This document shows, one piece after another, positions 28,416 through 36,886 of a stretch of 64,000 bases of DNA. Both the position numbers and the translations under genes were made by a program. Source of the DNA: Lachnospiraceae bacterium (GTDB lineage Bacteria > Bacillota > Clostridia > Lachnospirales > Lachnospiraceae); NCBI GenBank assembly GCA_021770245.1, contig JAETRI010000005.1, positions 57,285-121,284 on the forward strand, read 5' to 3'. Each line of letters starts with the position of its first letter. Position 1 is the first letter of the stretch. The notes under the pieces are model-generated. The model had not been told where the DNA came from. It saw only the letters and a program-made list of their open reading frames with translations, and ran no database searches.

Positions 28416-28443
28416 TTGACAAATTGATGGGCTAAAGTATAAT
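28416..28443 (+). promoter_or_regulatory. Strong sigma-A promoter for the GH2 gene
   Basis: Perfect TTGACA (28416-28421), 16-base spacer, perfect TATAAT (28438-28443), about 120 bases before the GH2 start. A second TATAAT-like hexamer occurs near 28468. Confidence 0.75.
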
Positions 28444-28562
28444 TAAGATGGTTTAAACAGAAAAACTGTATAATTGGTTCCTCCTCTTCCTCCCGGACAG
28501 CGGGCGGATCCCTGGGTGCGGTCGGGAAAGGGGGAGGAAAAAAGGACGGAGGGAAAACGGAA

Positions 28563-30362
28563 ATGAAGTGCTATAGGAAGGATTATCCCAGACCCCAGTT
28601 TGTCCGGGACAATTGGGAAAACCTGAACGGGACGTGGGATTTCGGATTTGACGACGGGAACGTGGGAGAGCGGGAACGGTGGTATGAGAGCTTCCCGGGG
28701 GATCGGGAAATCCGGGTGCCCTTTACCTATGAAACGAAGAAGAGCGGCATCGGGGACGAAACCCGCCACGACAATGTGTGGTATCGGAGAAAAGTGAGGG
28801 TAGACGGCGGACGCCTCGCCCAAAATCGATACATCATCCACTTCGAGGGAAGCGATTTCGTAACCAAGCTTTGGGTAAACGGCCGGTATGCGGGCAGCCA
28901 CAGAGGCGGCTATGCCAGGTTTTCCTTTGATATCACCGACCTGCTGCGGGACGGAGAAAACGAGCTGACGGTCAAGGCGGAAGACTCCTATGATTTGCAG
29001 CAGCCCAGGGGAAAGCAGCGTTGGATGAACGAGAATTTCGCCTGCTGGTATGTACAGACCACCGGCATCTGGAAAACCGTATGGACGGAGTATGTGCCGA
29101 AGCTGAGCCTTGCGTATGTGAAAATGACGCCGAACCTGGAGACGCTTTCCTTGGAACTGGAAATGGAAGTGGATGTGCCGGAGAATCGTATGGGCCCTGA
29201 TCTGATGGTGGAAACGGTGGTCAGCTATGAAGGGGAGTTCATCAACAGGGCCATGACGGCGGTGAACGGAAGCCGCCTGGAGACGGCGGTGAGCGTATTC
29301 CGCCAGATGCCGCATCTGTTTGAATCCGGCATAAAAACCTGGAGTCCGGAGGATCCGGCTCTATACGATATCGAATTCCGGCTGGTGGAGAACGGGAACG
29401 TGGTGGACGAAATCGGCTCTTATTTTGCCATGCGGGAAATCCGTATCGACGGGCCGAATATCCTTCTGAACGGCCGCCCGCTTTATCAGCGTCTGATCCT
29501 GGATCAGGGTTACTGGCGGGATTCCCATTTGACGCCTCCGAGCGAAGAGGCGCTGATTGAAGATATCGACAAGATTCATCAGCTGGGTTACAACGGGCTG
29601 CGCAAACACCAGAAGACCGAGGACGAAAGGTTCCTGTACTGGTGCGATGTGAAGGGTATGCTGGTGTGGAGCGAAGTGGCGGCCGCCTACCGGTTCACCG
29701 ATTATGCGGTCTGCGAATTTACCAGAGAATGGATGGAGATCGTAAAACAGAATTATAATCATCCCTGCATCATCACCTGGACTCCCTTCAATGAATCCTG
29801 GGGAATCAACCGGGTGGAGACGCAGCGGGAACAGCAGCACTTTACGGAGGCGATTTACCATCTGACAAAGAGTATGGATAAGCACCGCCCGGTTATCGTA
29901 AACGACGGCTGGGAGCATACCGTTTCGGATATCATTACCCTGCATGATTACGAGGAAGCGGGGAAGATCCTGGCGGCCAGATATACGCAGTACAAGGACG
30001 AAATCCTGAGTACGGGAGTCTACCATTGCCTCCACAAGTCGGCAATGGCAAACGGATATGCATATCAGGGCCAGCCCATCATTATCAGCGAATACGGCGG
30101 TATCGCGTTTAATAACGATGATTCCGGATGGGGATACGGAAACAAGGTGGAGAGTAAGGAAGATTTCGTGAAGAGATTTGATGAAATCACGACTGCGGTG
30201 AAGGAAATCCCCTATGTCTGCGGCTTCTGCTATACGCAGGTGAGCGACGTGCAGCAGGAAATCAACGGCCTGATGGATATCGACCGGAACTTCAAGGTGG
30301 ATCCGGAGGTGATCCGGGAAATCAACGAAAGAAGGGTGGGTTACTGGAGGAGCTATCAGTAA
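28563..30362 (+). CDS. Glycoside hydrolase family 2 (beta-galactosidase/glucuronidase type)
   Basis: A 599-residue intracellular enzyme. N-terminal jelly-roll (LNGTWDFGFDD, VPFTYET, WYRRKV, HFEGSDFVTKLWVNGRYAGSH), immunoglobulin-like middle, and TIM barrel with acid/base glutamate in TPFNESWG and nucleophile glutamate in IISEYGG. Shorter than LacZ and closest in layout to short GH2 enzymes; the sugar specificity cannot be fixed by eye. GGAGGGAAAACGGAA precedes the ATG. Likely regulated by the ArsR-like protein upstream. Confidence 0.9.
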   Translation: MKCYRKDYPRPQFVRDNWENLNGTWDFGFDDGNVGERERWYESFPGDREIRVPFTYETKKSGIGDETRHDNVWYRRKVRVDGGRLAQNRYIIHFEGSDFVTKLWVNGRYAGSHRGGYARFSFDITDLLRDGENELTVKAEDSYDLQQPRGKQRWMNENFACWYVQTTGIWKTVWTEYVPKLSLAYVKMTPNLETLSLELEMEVDVPENRMGPDLMVETVVSYEGEFINRAMTAVNGSRLETAVSVFRQMPHLFESGIKTWSPEDPALYDIEFRLVENGNVVDEIGSYFAMREIRIDGPNILLNGRPLYQRLILDQGYWRDSHLTPPSEEALIEDIDKIHQLGYNGLRKHQKTEDERFLYWCDVKGMLVWSEVAAAYRFTDYAVCEFTREWMEIVKQNYNHPCIITWTPFNESWGINRVETQREQQHFTEAIYHLTKSMDKHRPVIVNDGWEHTVSDIITLHDYEEAGKILAARYTQYKDEILSTGVYHCLHKSAMANGYAYQGQPIIISEYGGIAFNNDDSGWGYGNKVESKEDFVKRFDEITTAVKEIPYVCGFCYTQVSDVQQEINGLMDIDRNFKVDPEVIREINERRVGYWRSYQ

Positions 30363-30480
30363 CTGCCTGCCGGTTCCCTGTGACGCCCCGATGGATTACC
30401 ACAGGCCGCGGAGCCGGGCGGGGTGTCGCAGGAGTACAGAGCCGTTTGTGTGTTTGCCCTGGGAAACGGAAAAAAAAGCA

Positions 30481-30796
30481 TTGACAAAGTTTTCGGCCGG
30501 TGCTATGATGCGATACATAAGCAAAGGCGCTGCGGGAGTATCCGCGGCGCCTTTTTACGATGGGCAGACAGGTGAAGCGTGGCTGTAATCGTTGCTTACT
30601 CCCGGGGACTGGCATGCCGCCATGGGAGAGAAAGCGGTGCTCCGGCCGGCCGGAGCGCTGTGCATAAACCTAACGGTTTGGTTTGTCCGAACCGTTACGT
30701 GGAAACGGTTCGTGATAAGGAAATGCGGAGCGAAGGGGCTTTTACTGGCAAAGGGTCCCGGAACCTCCGCATTTCTTTATATGAGGAGGAGTGAAA
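30481..30796 (+). promoter_or_regulatory. Promoter and structured leader of the ammonium transporter
   Basis: TTGACA (30481-30486), 17-base spacer, TATGAT (30504-30509). The ~280-base leader contains: a 12 bp stem with T5 tail (30524-30556, an intrinsic terminator almost at the start of the RNA); a 7 bp GC-rich hairpin (30639-30656); an 11 bp stem (30671-30681 with 30687-30697) whose right arm can instead pair perfectly over 9 bp with 30704-30712; and a 10 bp stem (30721-30730 with 30765-30774) whose right arm includes CCTCC, complementary to the GGAGG ribosome site at 30784-30791. This looks like a conditional leader, probably nitrogen-responsive. Confidence 0.6.
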
Positions 30797-32545
30797 ATGA
30801 CTGAGGAGATTATGAGTGCCGTGAGCGGCGAGGTGTTCGGCGTATGGTTCCTGATCGGGGCAGCCCTGGTATTCTGGATGCAGGCCGGCTTTGCGATGGT
30901 GGAAACCGGCTTTACGAGGGCCAAAAACGCGGGAAATATCCTGATGAAGAACCTGATGGATTTCTGTATCGGCACGGTGGTGTTCGTGCTGGTCGGATTT
31001 GGGCTTCTGCTGGGAGAGGATCTGGCAGGAGTGATCGGGAAACCCGGCTTTGATATTTTTACGAATTATGCAAACGTCGATTTTTCCAACTTCGTTTTTA
31101 ATCTGGTGTTTTGTGCGACCACGGCGACCATCGTTTCGGGGGCCATGGCGGAACGGACGAAATTCCTGTCCTACTGCGTCTATTCCGGCGTGATTTCCGC
31201 CTTGATCTATCCCATCGAGGCGCATTGGATCTGGGGCGGAGGCTGGCTGGCACAGCTGGGTTTCCACGATTTCGCGGGTTCCTGTGCGATCCATATGGTG
31301 GGCGGCATTTCCGCCCTGGTAGGTGCGGCGATCCTGGGGCCCCGGATCGGGAAGTTTGGCCGGGATAAGGACGGAAAGGTGACGAAGGTAAACGCGTTCC
31401 CGGGGCACAACCTTCCCATCGGCTGTCTGGGCGTGTTCATCCTGTGGCTGGGCTGGTATGGCTTTAACGGAGCGGCATGTACCTCTCTGAGCCAGCTGGG
31501 TTCCGTATTCCTTACCACTACCGTTGCGCCTTCCGTTGCCACGGTGGTTTGCATGGTGTTTACCTGGATAAAATACGGGAAGCCGGACGTATCCATGTGC
31601 CTGAACGCATCCCTGGCCGGTCTGGTGGCCATTACGGCTCCCTGTGACGTGACGGATGCTTTGGGTGCGGCGGTGATCGGAGCAGTGGCCGGCCTGCTGG
31701 TGGTGTTCGGCGTCTGGTTTCTGGACTATAAGCTGCATGTGGACGATCCCGTGGGAGCGGTGGCGGTGCATTGCCTCAACGGGATCTGGGGGACCATTGC
31801 GGTGGGGCTGTTTGCCACCACTTCGGCGCCCGGAAACGACAGCGTCGTGGGACTGTTCTATGGCGGCGGCCTGTACCAGCTGGGTCTGCAGCTTCTGGGA
31901 TTCGCCGCGGTGGCTGCCTGGACGCTGGTTTTGATCACGGTCACTTTTCTGGCGATCCGGGCAGCTATAGGGCTGCGCGTCAGTGAGGAGGAGGAAATCG
32001 TGGGCCTGGATTCCTGCGAACACGGCCTGGCTTCCGCCTATTCCGGATTCAGCATCATGGATATTTCCAACACGATGACCATGGAGGTCAACGAAAATAC
32101 GGATCTGGGAACGCAGGATTATGACAAGGCCTCCGGTGCACAGAAGGATGCTGCCGTCAAGGTGGTGAAGATGCCCGCGGCCGGAGACACAGGCATCCAT
32201 AAGGTGGTCATCATCGCAAAGCTGTCCCGGTATGACCATTTGAAGAAAGCCATGAACGAACTGGGCGTTACGGGCATGACCGTCACCCAGGTCATGGGAT
32301 GCGGCGTACAGAAGGGCGCCGGGGAAATGTACCGCGGCGTGGAAATGGATGCGACCCTGCTTCCCAAGGTGAAGGTGGAGGTCGTGATCAGCAAAATCCC
32401 GGTGGATACAGTGATCGAGGCGGCCAAGAAGGTACTGTATACGGGCCACATCGGCGACGGAAAGATTTTTGTATACCAGGTGGACAGAGTTGTGAAGGTC
32501 CGTACGGGAGAAGAGGATTTTGCGGCGCTTCAGGATGTGGAATGA
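30797..32545 (+). CDS. amt: Ammonium transporter fused to a PII signalling domain
   Basis: A 582-residue fusion. Residues ~1-405 are an Amt/Rh channel with eleven likely membrane helices, including FWMQAGFAMVETGFTR, the conserved IEAHWIWGGGWL and FNGAA segments, and CLNGIWGT. A ~60-residue linker leads to a C-terminal PII domain (~residues 465-575): HKVVIIAKLSRYDHLKKAMNELG, the T-loop-containing GCGVQKGAGEMYRG, LLPKVKVEVVI and HIGDGKIFVYQV. PII proteins normally plug the channel as separate GlnK trimers; here the plug is tethered. The usual uridylylated tyrosine after YRGVE is replaced (VEMDA). ATG 30797 has GAGGAGGAG upstream. Confidence 0.92.
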   Translation: MTEEIMSAVSGEVFGVWFLIGAALVFWMQAGFAMVETGFTRAKNAGNILMKNLMDFCIGTVVFVLVGFGLLLGEDLAGVIGKPGFDIFTNYANVDFSNFVFNLVFCATTATIVSGAMAERTKFLSYCVYSGVISALIYPIEAHWIWGGGWLAQLGFHDFAGSCAIHMVGGISALVGAAILGPRIGKFGRDKDGKVTKVNAFPGHNLPIGCLGVFILWLGWYGFNGAACTSLSQLGSVFLTTTVAPSVATVVCMVFTWIKYGKPDVSMCLNASLAGLVAITAPCDVTDALGAAVIGAVAGLLVVFGVWFLDYKLHVDDPVGAVAVHCLNGIWGTIAVGLFATTSAPGNDSVVGLFYGGGLYQLGLQLLGFAAVAAWTLVLITVTFLAIRAAIGLRVSEEEEIVGLDSCEHGLASAYSGFSIMDISNTMTMEVNENTDLGTQDYDKASGAQKDAAVKVVKMPAAGDTGIHKVVIIAKLSRYDHLKKAMNELGVTGMTVTQVMGCGVQKGAGEMYRGVEMDATLLPKVKVEVVISKIPVDTVIEAAKKVLYTGHIGDGKIFVYQVDRVVKVRTGEEDFAALQDVE

Positions 32546-32570
32546 CGGGGAACAAAGGATTTTAAGAAAG

Positions 32571-32604
32571 CGGACGGGGCGGCAGGCCTCGTCCGGGCGG
32601 TTTT
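32571..32604 (+). terminator. Terminator after the ammonium transporter
   Basis: A 10 bp stem (32571-32580 with 32586-32595, one G-T pair), then GGCGGTTTT. A second, better terminator follows at 32658. Confidence 0.65.
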
Positions 32605-32657
32605 CATTCCCTCAAAAAATCCTGAAAGCTTTTTGACAACAAAAATTTTTTATAAGG

Positions 32658-32701
32658 AATGCGCCATGCAGCTTAAGATAACCTGCACGGCGTATTTTTT
32701 T
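32658..32701 (+). terminator. Second intrinsic terminator
   Basis: A 14-position stem with one mismatch (32658-32671 with 32683-32696) followed by a run of T. It marks the end of the G+C-rich backbone block. Confidence 0.7.
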
Positions 32702-32719
32702 GCTATGGAAATTTTTCGA

Positions 32720-32748
32720 TTGACTTTTGTGCCGCAGGTGCGAATAAT
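32720..32748 (+). promoter_or_regulatory. Possible promoter of the two-component/ABC operon
   Basis: TTGACT (32720-32725), 17-base spacer, AATAAT (32743-32748), about 84 bases before the response regulator. Confidence 0.45.
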
Positions 32749-32831
32749 AATGAGCATAAAAGCCAATGGAAAGTAAATGATCATTATAAGAGCATCCGAA
32801 GCGATGGCCAGGATGGCAAAGGAATGACTTC

Positions 32832-33525
32832 ATGGCAAATATTTTAATTGTAGAAGATGAAAAGAATATGCAGGATATTATTGCCGAATATATGAAAAAG
32901 GGCGGGCATACCTGCTTTACTGCGGATGACGGCATAGATGCCTTAATGATATTAAAAAGCAATCCTATGGATTTAATGATATTGGATATTATGATGCCGC
33001 ATCTTGACGGCTTTTTTTGTATGTAAAACGGCAAGGGAAATGAGCAGTCTGCCAATCATTCTGCTGACCGCTAAAAGTGATGAAGAAGATAAATTGAAAG
33101 GATATGAATATGGCGCGGATGATTATATGACGAAACCGTTCAGCCCGAAAATACTGCTTGCAAAGACAAATGCTTTGCTGCGTCGTACTTCTGTAACTTC
33201 CATAGGTTCGGAAAGCGTCCCGCTGGGAAAAATGATTCGTGCGGGAAAAATATCGCTGAACCCTGCCGCACATAAAGTGTTCTTAGACGGTACGGAAATT
33301 ACGATGACCCACAAAGAATATGAACTGCTGTATTTTTTTATGTCCAATCCCGGACAGGTATTTTCACGGGAACAGCTGTTAAACCGTATTTGGGGATATG
33401 ATTTTGAGGGGAATACACGAACGGTGGACACGCATATTAAAACATTGCGGCAAAAATTGGGCAGCGAGGGGAAATCTATTGTAACGCTTATCCGTTCCGG
33501 GTATAAATTTGAGGCGGAAGTTTGA
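32832..33525 (+). pseudogene. OmpR/PhoB-type response regulator, frameshifted at a T7 run
   Basis: Read through one frameshift, this is a complete response regulator. Frame one (32832-33026) gives the receiver start NILIVEDEKN and the phospho-acceptor aspartate in LMILDIMMPHLDGF, then stops. Frame two continues directly as FVCKTAREMSSLPIILLTAKSDEED...ADDYMTKPFSP (conserved Thr/Lys) and a full winged-helix output domain (THKEYELLYFFMSNPGQVFSREQLLNRIWGYDFEGNTRTVDTHI). The junction is T7 at 33012-33018; T6 would restore the frame exactly. A sequencing error, recent mutation, phase-variable slippage or transcriptional slippage are all possible. Downstream kinase and ABC genes are intact. The stop lies inside a repeat. 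Confidence 0.88.
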
Positions 33526-33572
33526 AACTACGTTTCAAACTCTTTATTGGCGGCAGGACCGCAGGGGTATAA
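33520..33572 (-). repeat. Shortened inverted copy of the 26.4 kb repeat
   Basis: GTTTGAAAC-TAC-GTTTCAAAC, then TCTTTATT, GGCGGCAG and GGGGTATAA: the reverse complement of the unit at 26461 with the inner hairpin deleted. It contains the last codons and stop of the response regulator and supplies the AGGGG ribosome site of the kinase. Confidence 0.75.
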
Positions 33573-33574
33573 AA

Positions 33575-34645
33575 ATGAAGGAACAATTCTCGCTCCGCAC
33601 GGTACGGAAAAAAATAATCCTGATTTCAAAGATTGCAGGTATCGTTTTGATGATTTCATACCTTATTTCAACACGGTTACCGTTGGAAGAGGATGTTTCT
33701 TTTCTGCTATGGATCATCTTCGTTATTTTACTGACCCTTATGATAGATTATTTATTGGGGAGATTTATTTCAAATCCGATCAGCGAAATTTGTGAAATGG
33801 CGCACAGGGCAGCAAGGTTAGACTTTTCCCGACCCTGCACAATAGCATCAAAGGACGAATTCGGCGAGCTTGCAGATAATCTCAACAAAATGTCCGAAAA
33901 TCTGCAGGATACGCTTGAAAAACTGGAAAAAGCAAACATCCGGCTTGAAAAAGATGTGCAGCAGGAAAGAAAACTGTTGGGGGAAAGAAAGGAATTGGCA
34001 GACCGCATTTCCCATGAAATGAAAACACCTATAGGCGTTATCCGTGCTTATGCGGAGGGGATACAGGACGAAACGGATGAATTGAAAAGACAGAAATATT
34101 GTGAAATCATCATTTCCGAAACGGAAAGAATGGGTATGCTTATCGAGACCCTGTTAGATTTGTCCGCATTGGAAAGCGGGGCCGTATCATTGATGCCAAA
34201 ACGGTTTGACTTCGTAGAATTTGTAGAAACGATAGCAGGGCGGTTATTGACAGATATGCCGGAAAACGATTTTGAATTACAGTACGAACTTCCGGAGCAT
34301 AAAGTTTATGTTTATACGGACAAACAGCGTATGGAGCAGGTCTTGGACAACTTGATTGTCAATGCGAAAAAGAATGTATCTCCAAAGGGGATTTTACGAT
34401 TATCACTAATCGAACAAGACAATATGCTTCATTTTTCCGTTTATAACCAGGGCGTTTCCATACCGCCGGAAAAGCTGCCTAAAATATGGGAAAAGTTTTA
34501 CCGTGATAAAAGTGCGAAATACAAGGGTTCGGGATTAGGCCTTGCCATTGCCGCACAAATTTTATCCATGCAGGATTTAGAATACGGAGCGGAAAATTTA
34601 TCGGACGGTGTGCGGTTTTTCTTCTCTATCCCTTCCATAAAATGA
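33575..34645 (+). CDS. Sensor histidine kinase
   Basis: A 356-residue membrane kinase: two helices near the N-terminus (about residues 12-32 and 41-60) with almost no external loop, a HAMP-like segment (ISNPISEICEMAHRAARLDF), a coiled coil, the H-box DRISHEMKTPIGVIRAY with the phosphorylated histidine, and a C-terminal ATPase (DKQRMEQVLDNLIVNAKK N-box, IWEKFYRDKSAKYKGSGLGLAIA). The short sensor is of the intramembrane-sensing kind that usually works with ABC transporters against cell-wall-active peptides. ATG 33575 has AGGGG 8 bases upstream, given by the repeat. Confidence 0.92.
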   Translation: MKEQFSLRTVRKKIILISKIAGIVLMISYLISTRLPLEEDVSFLLWIIFVILLTLMIDYLLGRFISNPISEICEMAHRAARLDFSRPCTIASKDEFGELADNLNKMSENLQDTLEKLEKANIRLEKDVQQERKLLGERKELADRISHEMKTPIGVIRAYAEGIQDETDELKRQKYCEIIISETERMGMLIETLLDLSALESGAVSLMPKRFDFVEFVETIAGRLLTDMPENDFELQYELPEHKVYVYTDKQRMEQVLDNLIVNAKKNVSPKGILRLSLIEQDNMLHFSVYNQGVSIPPEKLPKIWEKFYRDKSAKYKGSGLGLAIAAQILSMQDLEYGAENLSDGVRFFFSIPSIK

Positions 34646-34660
34646 GATTTTCTTTATAAG

Positions 34661-34699
34661 CGGCTATTCCTTTAGAAGGAAAGGGAAAGCCGTTTTTTT
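34661..34699 (+). terminator. Intrinsic terminator after the kinase
   Basis: Stem CGGCT/AGCCG enclosing TTCCTT/AAGGAA, followed by T7. It separates the two-component genes from the ABC genes. Confidence 0.7.
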
Positions 34700-34810
34700 A
34701 GTTGATTCCGAAGGAATTTACTTTTTTCACACCGATTTCACCGGGGTCACACTTCGATTTCACCTCCTTTTTTTATTTTAAAGGCAGCTACTGACAAGGA
34801 GGAACGGTAT

Positions 34811-34963
34811 ATGTTTTTAGGGATCCGGTGGTATTGGTGGTTGATAATCGCAGCAGTGTCGGTAATTTCTATCCCCTTCAAAATAAAATTTATGAAATGG
34901 TGGAATAAACGCCGGCAGGAGAAGAAAGACAGCAGGAGGGGGAAGTGGGGTGATGACGAATGA
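34811..34963 (+). CDS. 50-residue single-span membrane peptide ahead of the ABC transporter
   Basis: A short gene: MFLGIRWYWWLIIAAVSVIS at the N-terminus forms one membrane helix, followed by a strongly basic tail (KFMKWWNKRRQEKKDSRRGK). GGAGGAA sits at good distance before the ATG, and its TGA overlaps the ATPase start (ATGA), so translation is coupled. Family unknown. It may be a small accessory subunit of the transporter. Confidence 0.7.
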   Translation: MFLGIRWYWWLIIAAVSVISIPFKIKFMKWWNKRRQEKKDSRRGKWGDDE

Positions 34964-35808
34964 TTGAAGCAAAAAACCTGACTTTTTCCTACGGAAAGGA
35001 TAAGCAGGCTTTACATGGCCTAAATTTTTCTGTGGGGGATGGGGAAATTTTTGGCTTTCTGGGGCCGAACGGTTCCGGAAAATCAACAACACAAAAAATC
35101 CTCACCGGAATTTTGAGAGGACATGGCGGTTATGCGTCATTGTTCGGACAGGATATTTCCATAGTGCATACACAGGACTTTTTTGGAAGGATAGGGGTGT
35201 TGTTTGAATTTCCCTATCTGTATGCAAATTTAAGCGCTATTGACAATCTTAAATATTTTTCCTCTTTTTATCCTGCAAAGCAGCGCAGGGACATTGGGGA
35301 AATTTTAGAAAAATTAGAATTTAATACGGATTTCATGAAAAAGCCTGTTTCATCATACTCGAAAGGGATGCGGCAGCGTGTCAGTATGGCCAGGGCGCTG
35401 ATCAACAGTCCCGAACTATTATTTTTAGATGAGCCGACCAGCGGACTTGATCCTTCCGGCGCCGTTTTGTTCCGCAATATCATAGAAGAAGAACGGAAGA
35501 AAGGGACAACGGTATTTTTAACCACACATAATATGCTGGATGCAGATTTACTATGCGACAGGGTAGCGTTTATTACAAACGGAAATATCGTTGCATTGGA
35601 CACGCCGAAAAGATTAAAAGAGCAAAACAGCAATCATCGTGTACGGATTGCTTACCTGTATCAGGGCAGGCGTATGGAAAAAACCATAGAAATCCCGGAA
35701 TTAGAAGGAGGTATTCCTTTCCGGCATGATGAAATTATCAGTGTCCATTCAGAAGAACCGACTTTAGAGGATATGTTTATCCGATATACGGGAAGGGAGT
35801 TATCCTGA
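34960..35808 (+). CDS. ABC transporter ATP-binding protein
   Basis: A 282-residue ATPase with Walker A GPNGSGKST, Q-loop region, signature SSYSKGMRQRVSMARAL (SKGMR replacing LSGGQ), Walker B LLFLDEPTSGLDP and the H-loop histidine in FLTTHNM. It is the drug/peptide-export type (DrrA/NatA-like) with a C-terminal ~60-residue extension. It overlaps both neighbours and pairs with the two permeases that follow; the kinase upstream suggests control by an antimicrobial stress. Confidence 0.93.
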   Translation: MIEAKNLTFSYGKDKQALHGLNFSVGDGEIFGFLGPNGSGKSTTQKILTGILRGHGGYASLFGQDISIVHTQDFFGRIGVLFEFPYLYANLSAIDNLKYFSSFYPAKQRRDIGEILEKLEFNTDFMKKPVSSYSKGMRQRVSMARALINSPELLFLDEPTSGLDPSGAVLFRNIIEEERKKGTTVFLTTHNMLDADLLCDRVAFITNGNIVALDTPKRLKEQNSNHRVRIAYLYQGRRMEKTIEIPELEGGIPFRHDEIISVHSEEPTLEDMFIRYTGRELS

Positions 35809-36884
35809 TGCAAAATACTAACGAGGAAAGCAGCAATCATGCCTGCATGAATCGCTGCTTGATGAGAAACACCGGTGAGGCGCAGCCGGGCCGGGAAAAT
35901 TTCTGCTCTTTATTCAAAAAGGACTGCCAAATGATGTCAGCCGGAAAATTTTTCCTTGTCGCTCTTGGTTCGCTGATTATTTATACGTTGTTTATTAACC
36001 TTGGCTACGTTCATTATATGAATGCCGAACCATACAATGTATATCTGTACGATCCGCAGGGAACACAACGGGAAGTGTCCGAACTGATTGATCCGGTGGC
36101 TTCGTTGGAAGAATTAAACGAAGTTCTTTCCTCTGATGCAAATAGCGTAGGAATAGATGCCGGTTCCGGTACGCCGTGTATTGTTTTCTATTATGGAAGT
36201 GAGAAGAGTGATAACCACAGGACCGATTATGCGTTGTCACTTCTTCGTAAGGAAAAGGAGCACACCGCTCAAATAGTAGGTACAAATACGCTGGAGTTAA
36301 AACAACGGAAAGAAATGTGCAGCGAATTATTGTTTATAGAAATCATTGCCGTTGGCTTTTTGGGGATTGCCTCAGTATTATTTAAAGAAAAGCAAATGGG
36401 GGTTATTCGTGTCCATGCAGTCCTGCCGTTCAAAAAGGGCCTGTTTATCGTGGCAAAATTGACTGTTTTCCTGCTGTCCGATTTGATTTTTGCGGTATTG
36501 ATGATTGTGCTGAATATAGGATTTCCCGATGCAGCCGTTATTTTACCTGCAGTATTGCTACAGACCGCAATTTTGTCATTGATTATGGCACTTGCGGGAT
36601 TCGGATGCGCCATGATGCTGAAGGACTTTAGGCAGTTTTCCCTTGCCTATGTGGTAATCGTCATTTTTGCTTCGGCTCCCGTATTTTTATCGGCAAATAC
36701 TTCCGTAAAAATGGCGTGGATAGACCTGCACCCTTTCTATCATGTATATATGGGGCTGAAAAATGCCTGCTTTGGGACGCCTGTCACCAATCCGGTTTAC
36801 TATATTTGTTCTGTCTGCGGAATAGCCGTTCTGTTCCTGATTGCCCGGACAGCATTCCACAGGGAAATGGGAAAGGAGGGCTGA
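35808..36884 (+). CDS. ABC transporter permease (export type), first subunit
   Basis: A 358-residue membrane protein: a ~40-residue hydrophilic N-terminus, one helix (FFLVALGSLIIYTLFINLGY), an external domain of ~120 residues, then about five helices including a FGCAMMLKDFRQFSLAYVV re-entrant-like loop. Resembles the permease subunits annotated in Firmicutes as fluoroquinolone-export type, though the substrate is not known. Start overlaps the ATPase stop (TGATG). Confidence 0.8.
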   Translation: MQNTNEESSNHACMNRCLMRNTGEAQPGRENFCSLFKKDCQMMSAGKFFLVALGSLIIYTLFINLGYVHYMNAEPYNVYLYDPQGTQREVSELIDPVASLEELNEVLSSDANSVGIDAGSGTPCIVFYYGSEKSDNHRTDYALSLLRKEKEHTAQIVGTNTLELKQRKEMCSELLFIEIIAVGFLGIASVLFKEKQMGVIRVHAVLPFKKGLFIVAKLTVFLLSDLIFAVLMIVLNIGFPDAAVILPAVLLQTAILSLIMALAGFGCAMMLKDFRQFSLAYVVIVIFASAPVFLSANTSVKMAWIDLHPFYHVYMGLKNACFGTPVTNPVYYICSVCGIAVLFLIARTAFHREMGKEG

Positions 36885-36886
36885 TT

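Noticed and set aside
30740..30760. ANTAR antitermination target in the ammonium transporter leader
   Set aside because: One hexaloop fits, but the required second hexaloop hairpin was not found (loop of seven bases) and it lies within a terminator-like loop rather than beside it.
30695..32449. Long minus-strand open frame (584 codons) opposite the ammonium transporter
   Set aside because: His/Gln/Arg-rich shadow of the real gene with no recognisable domain.
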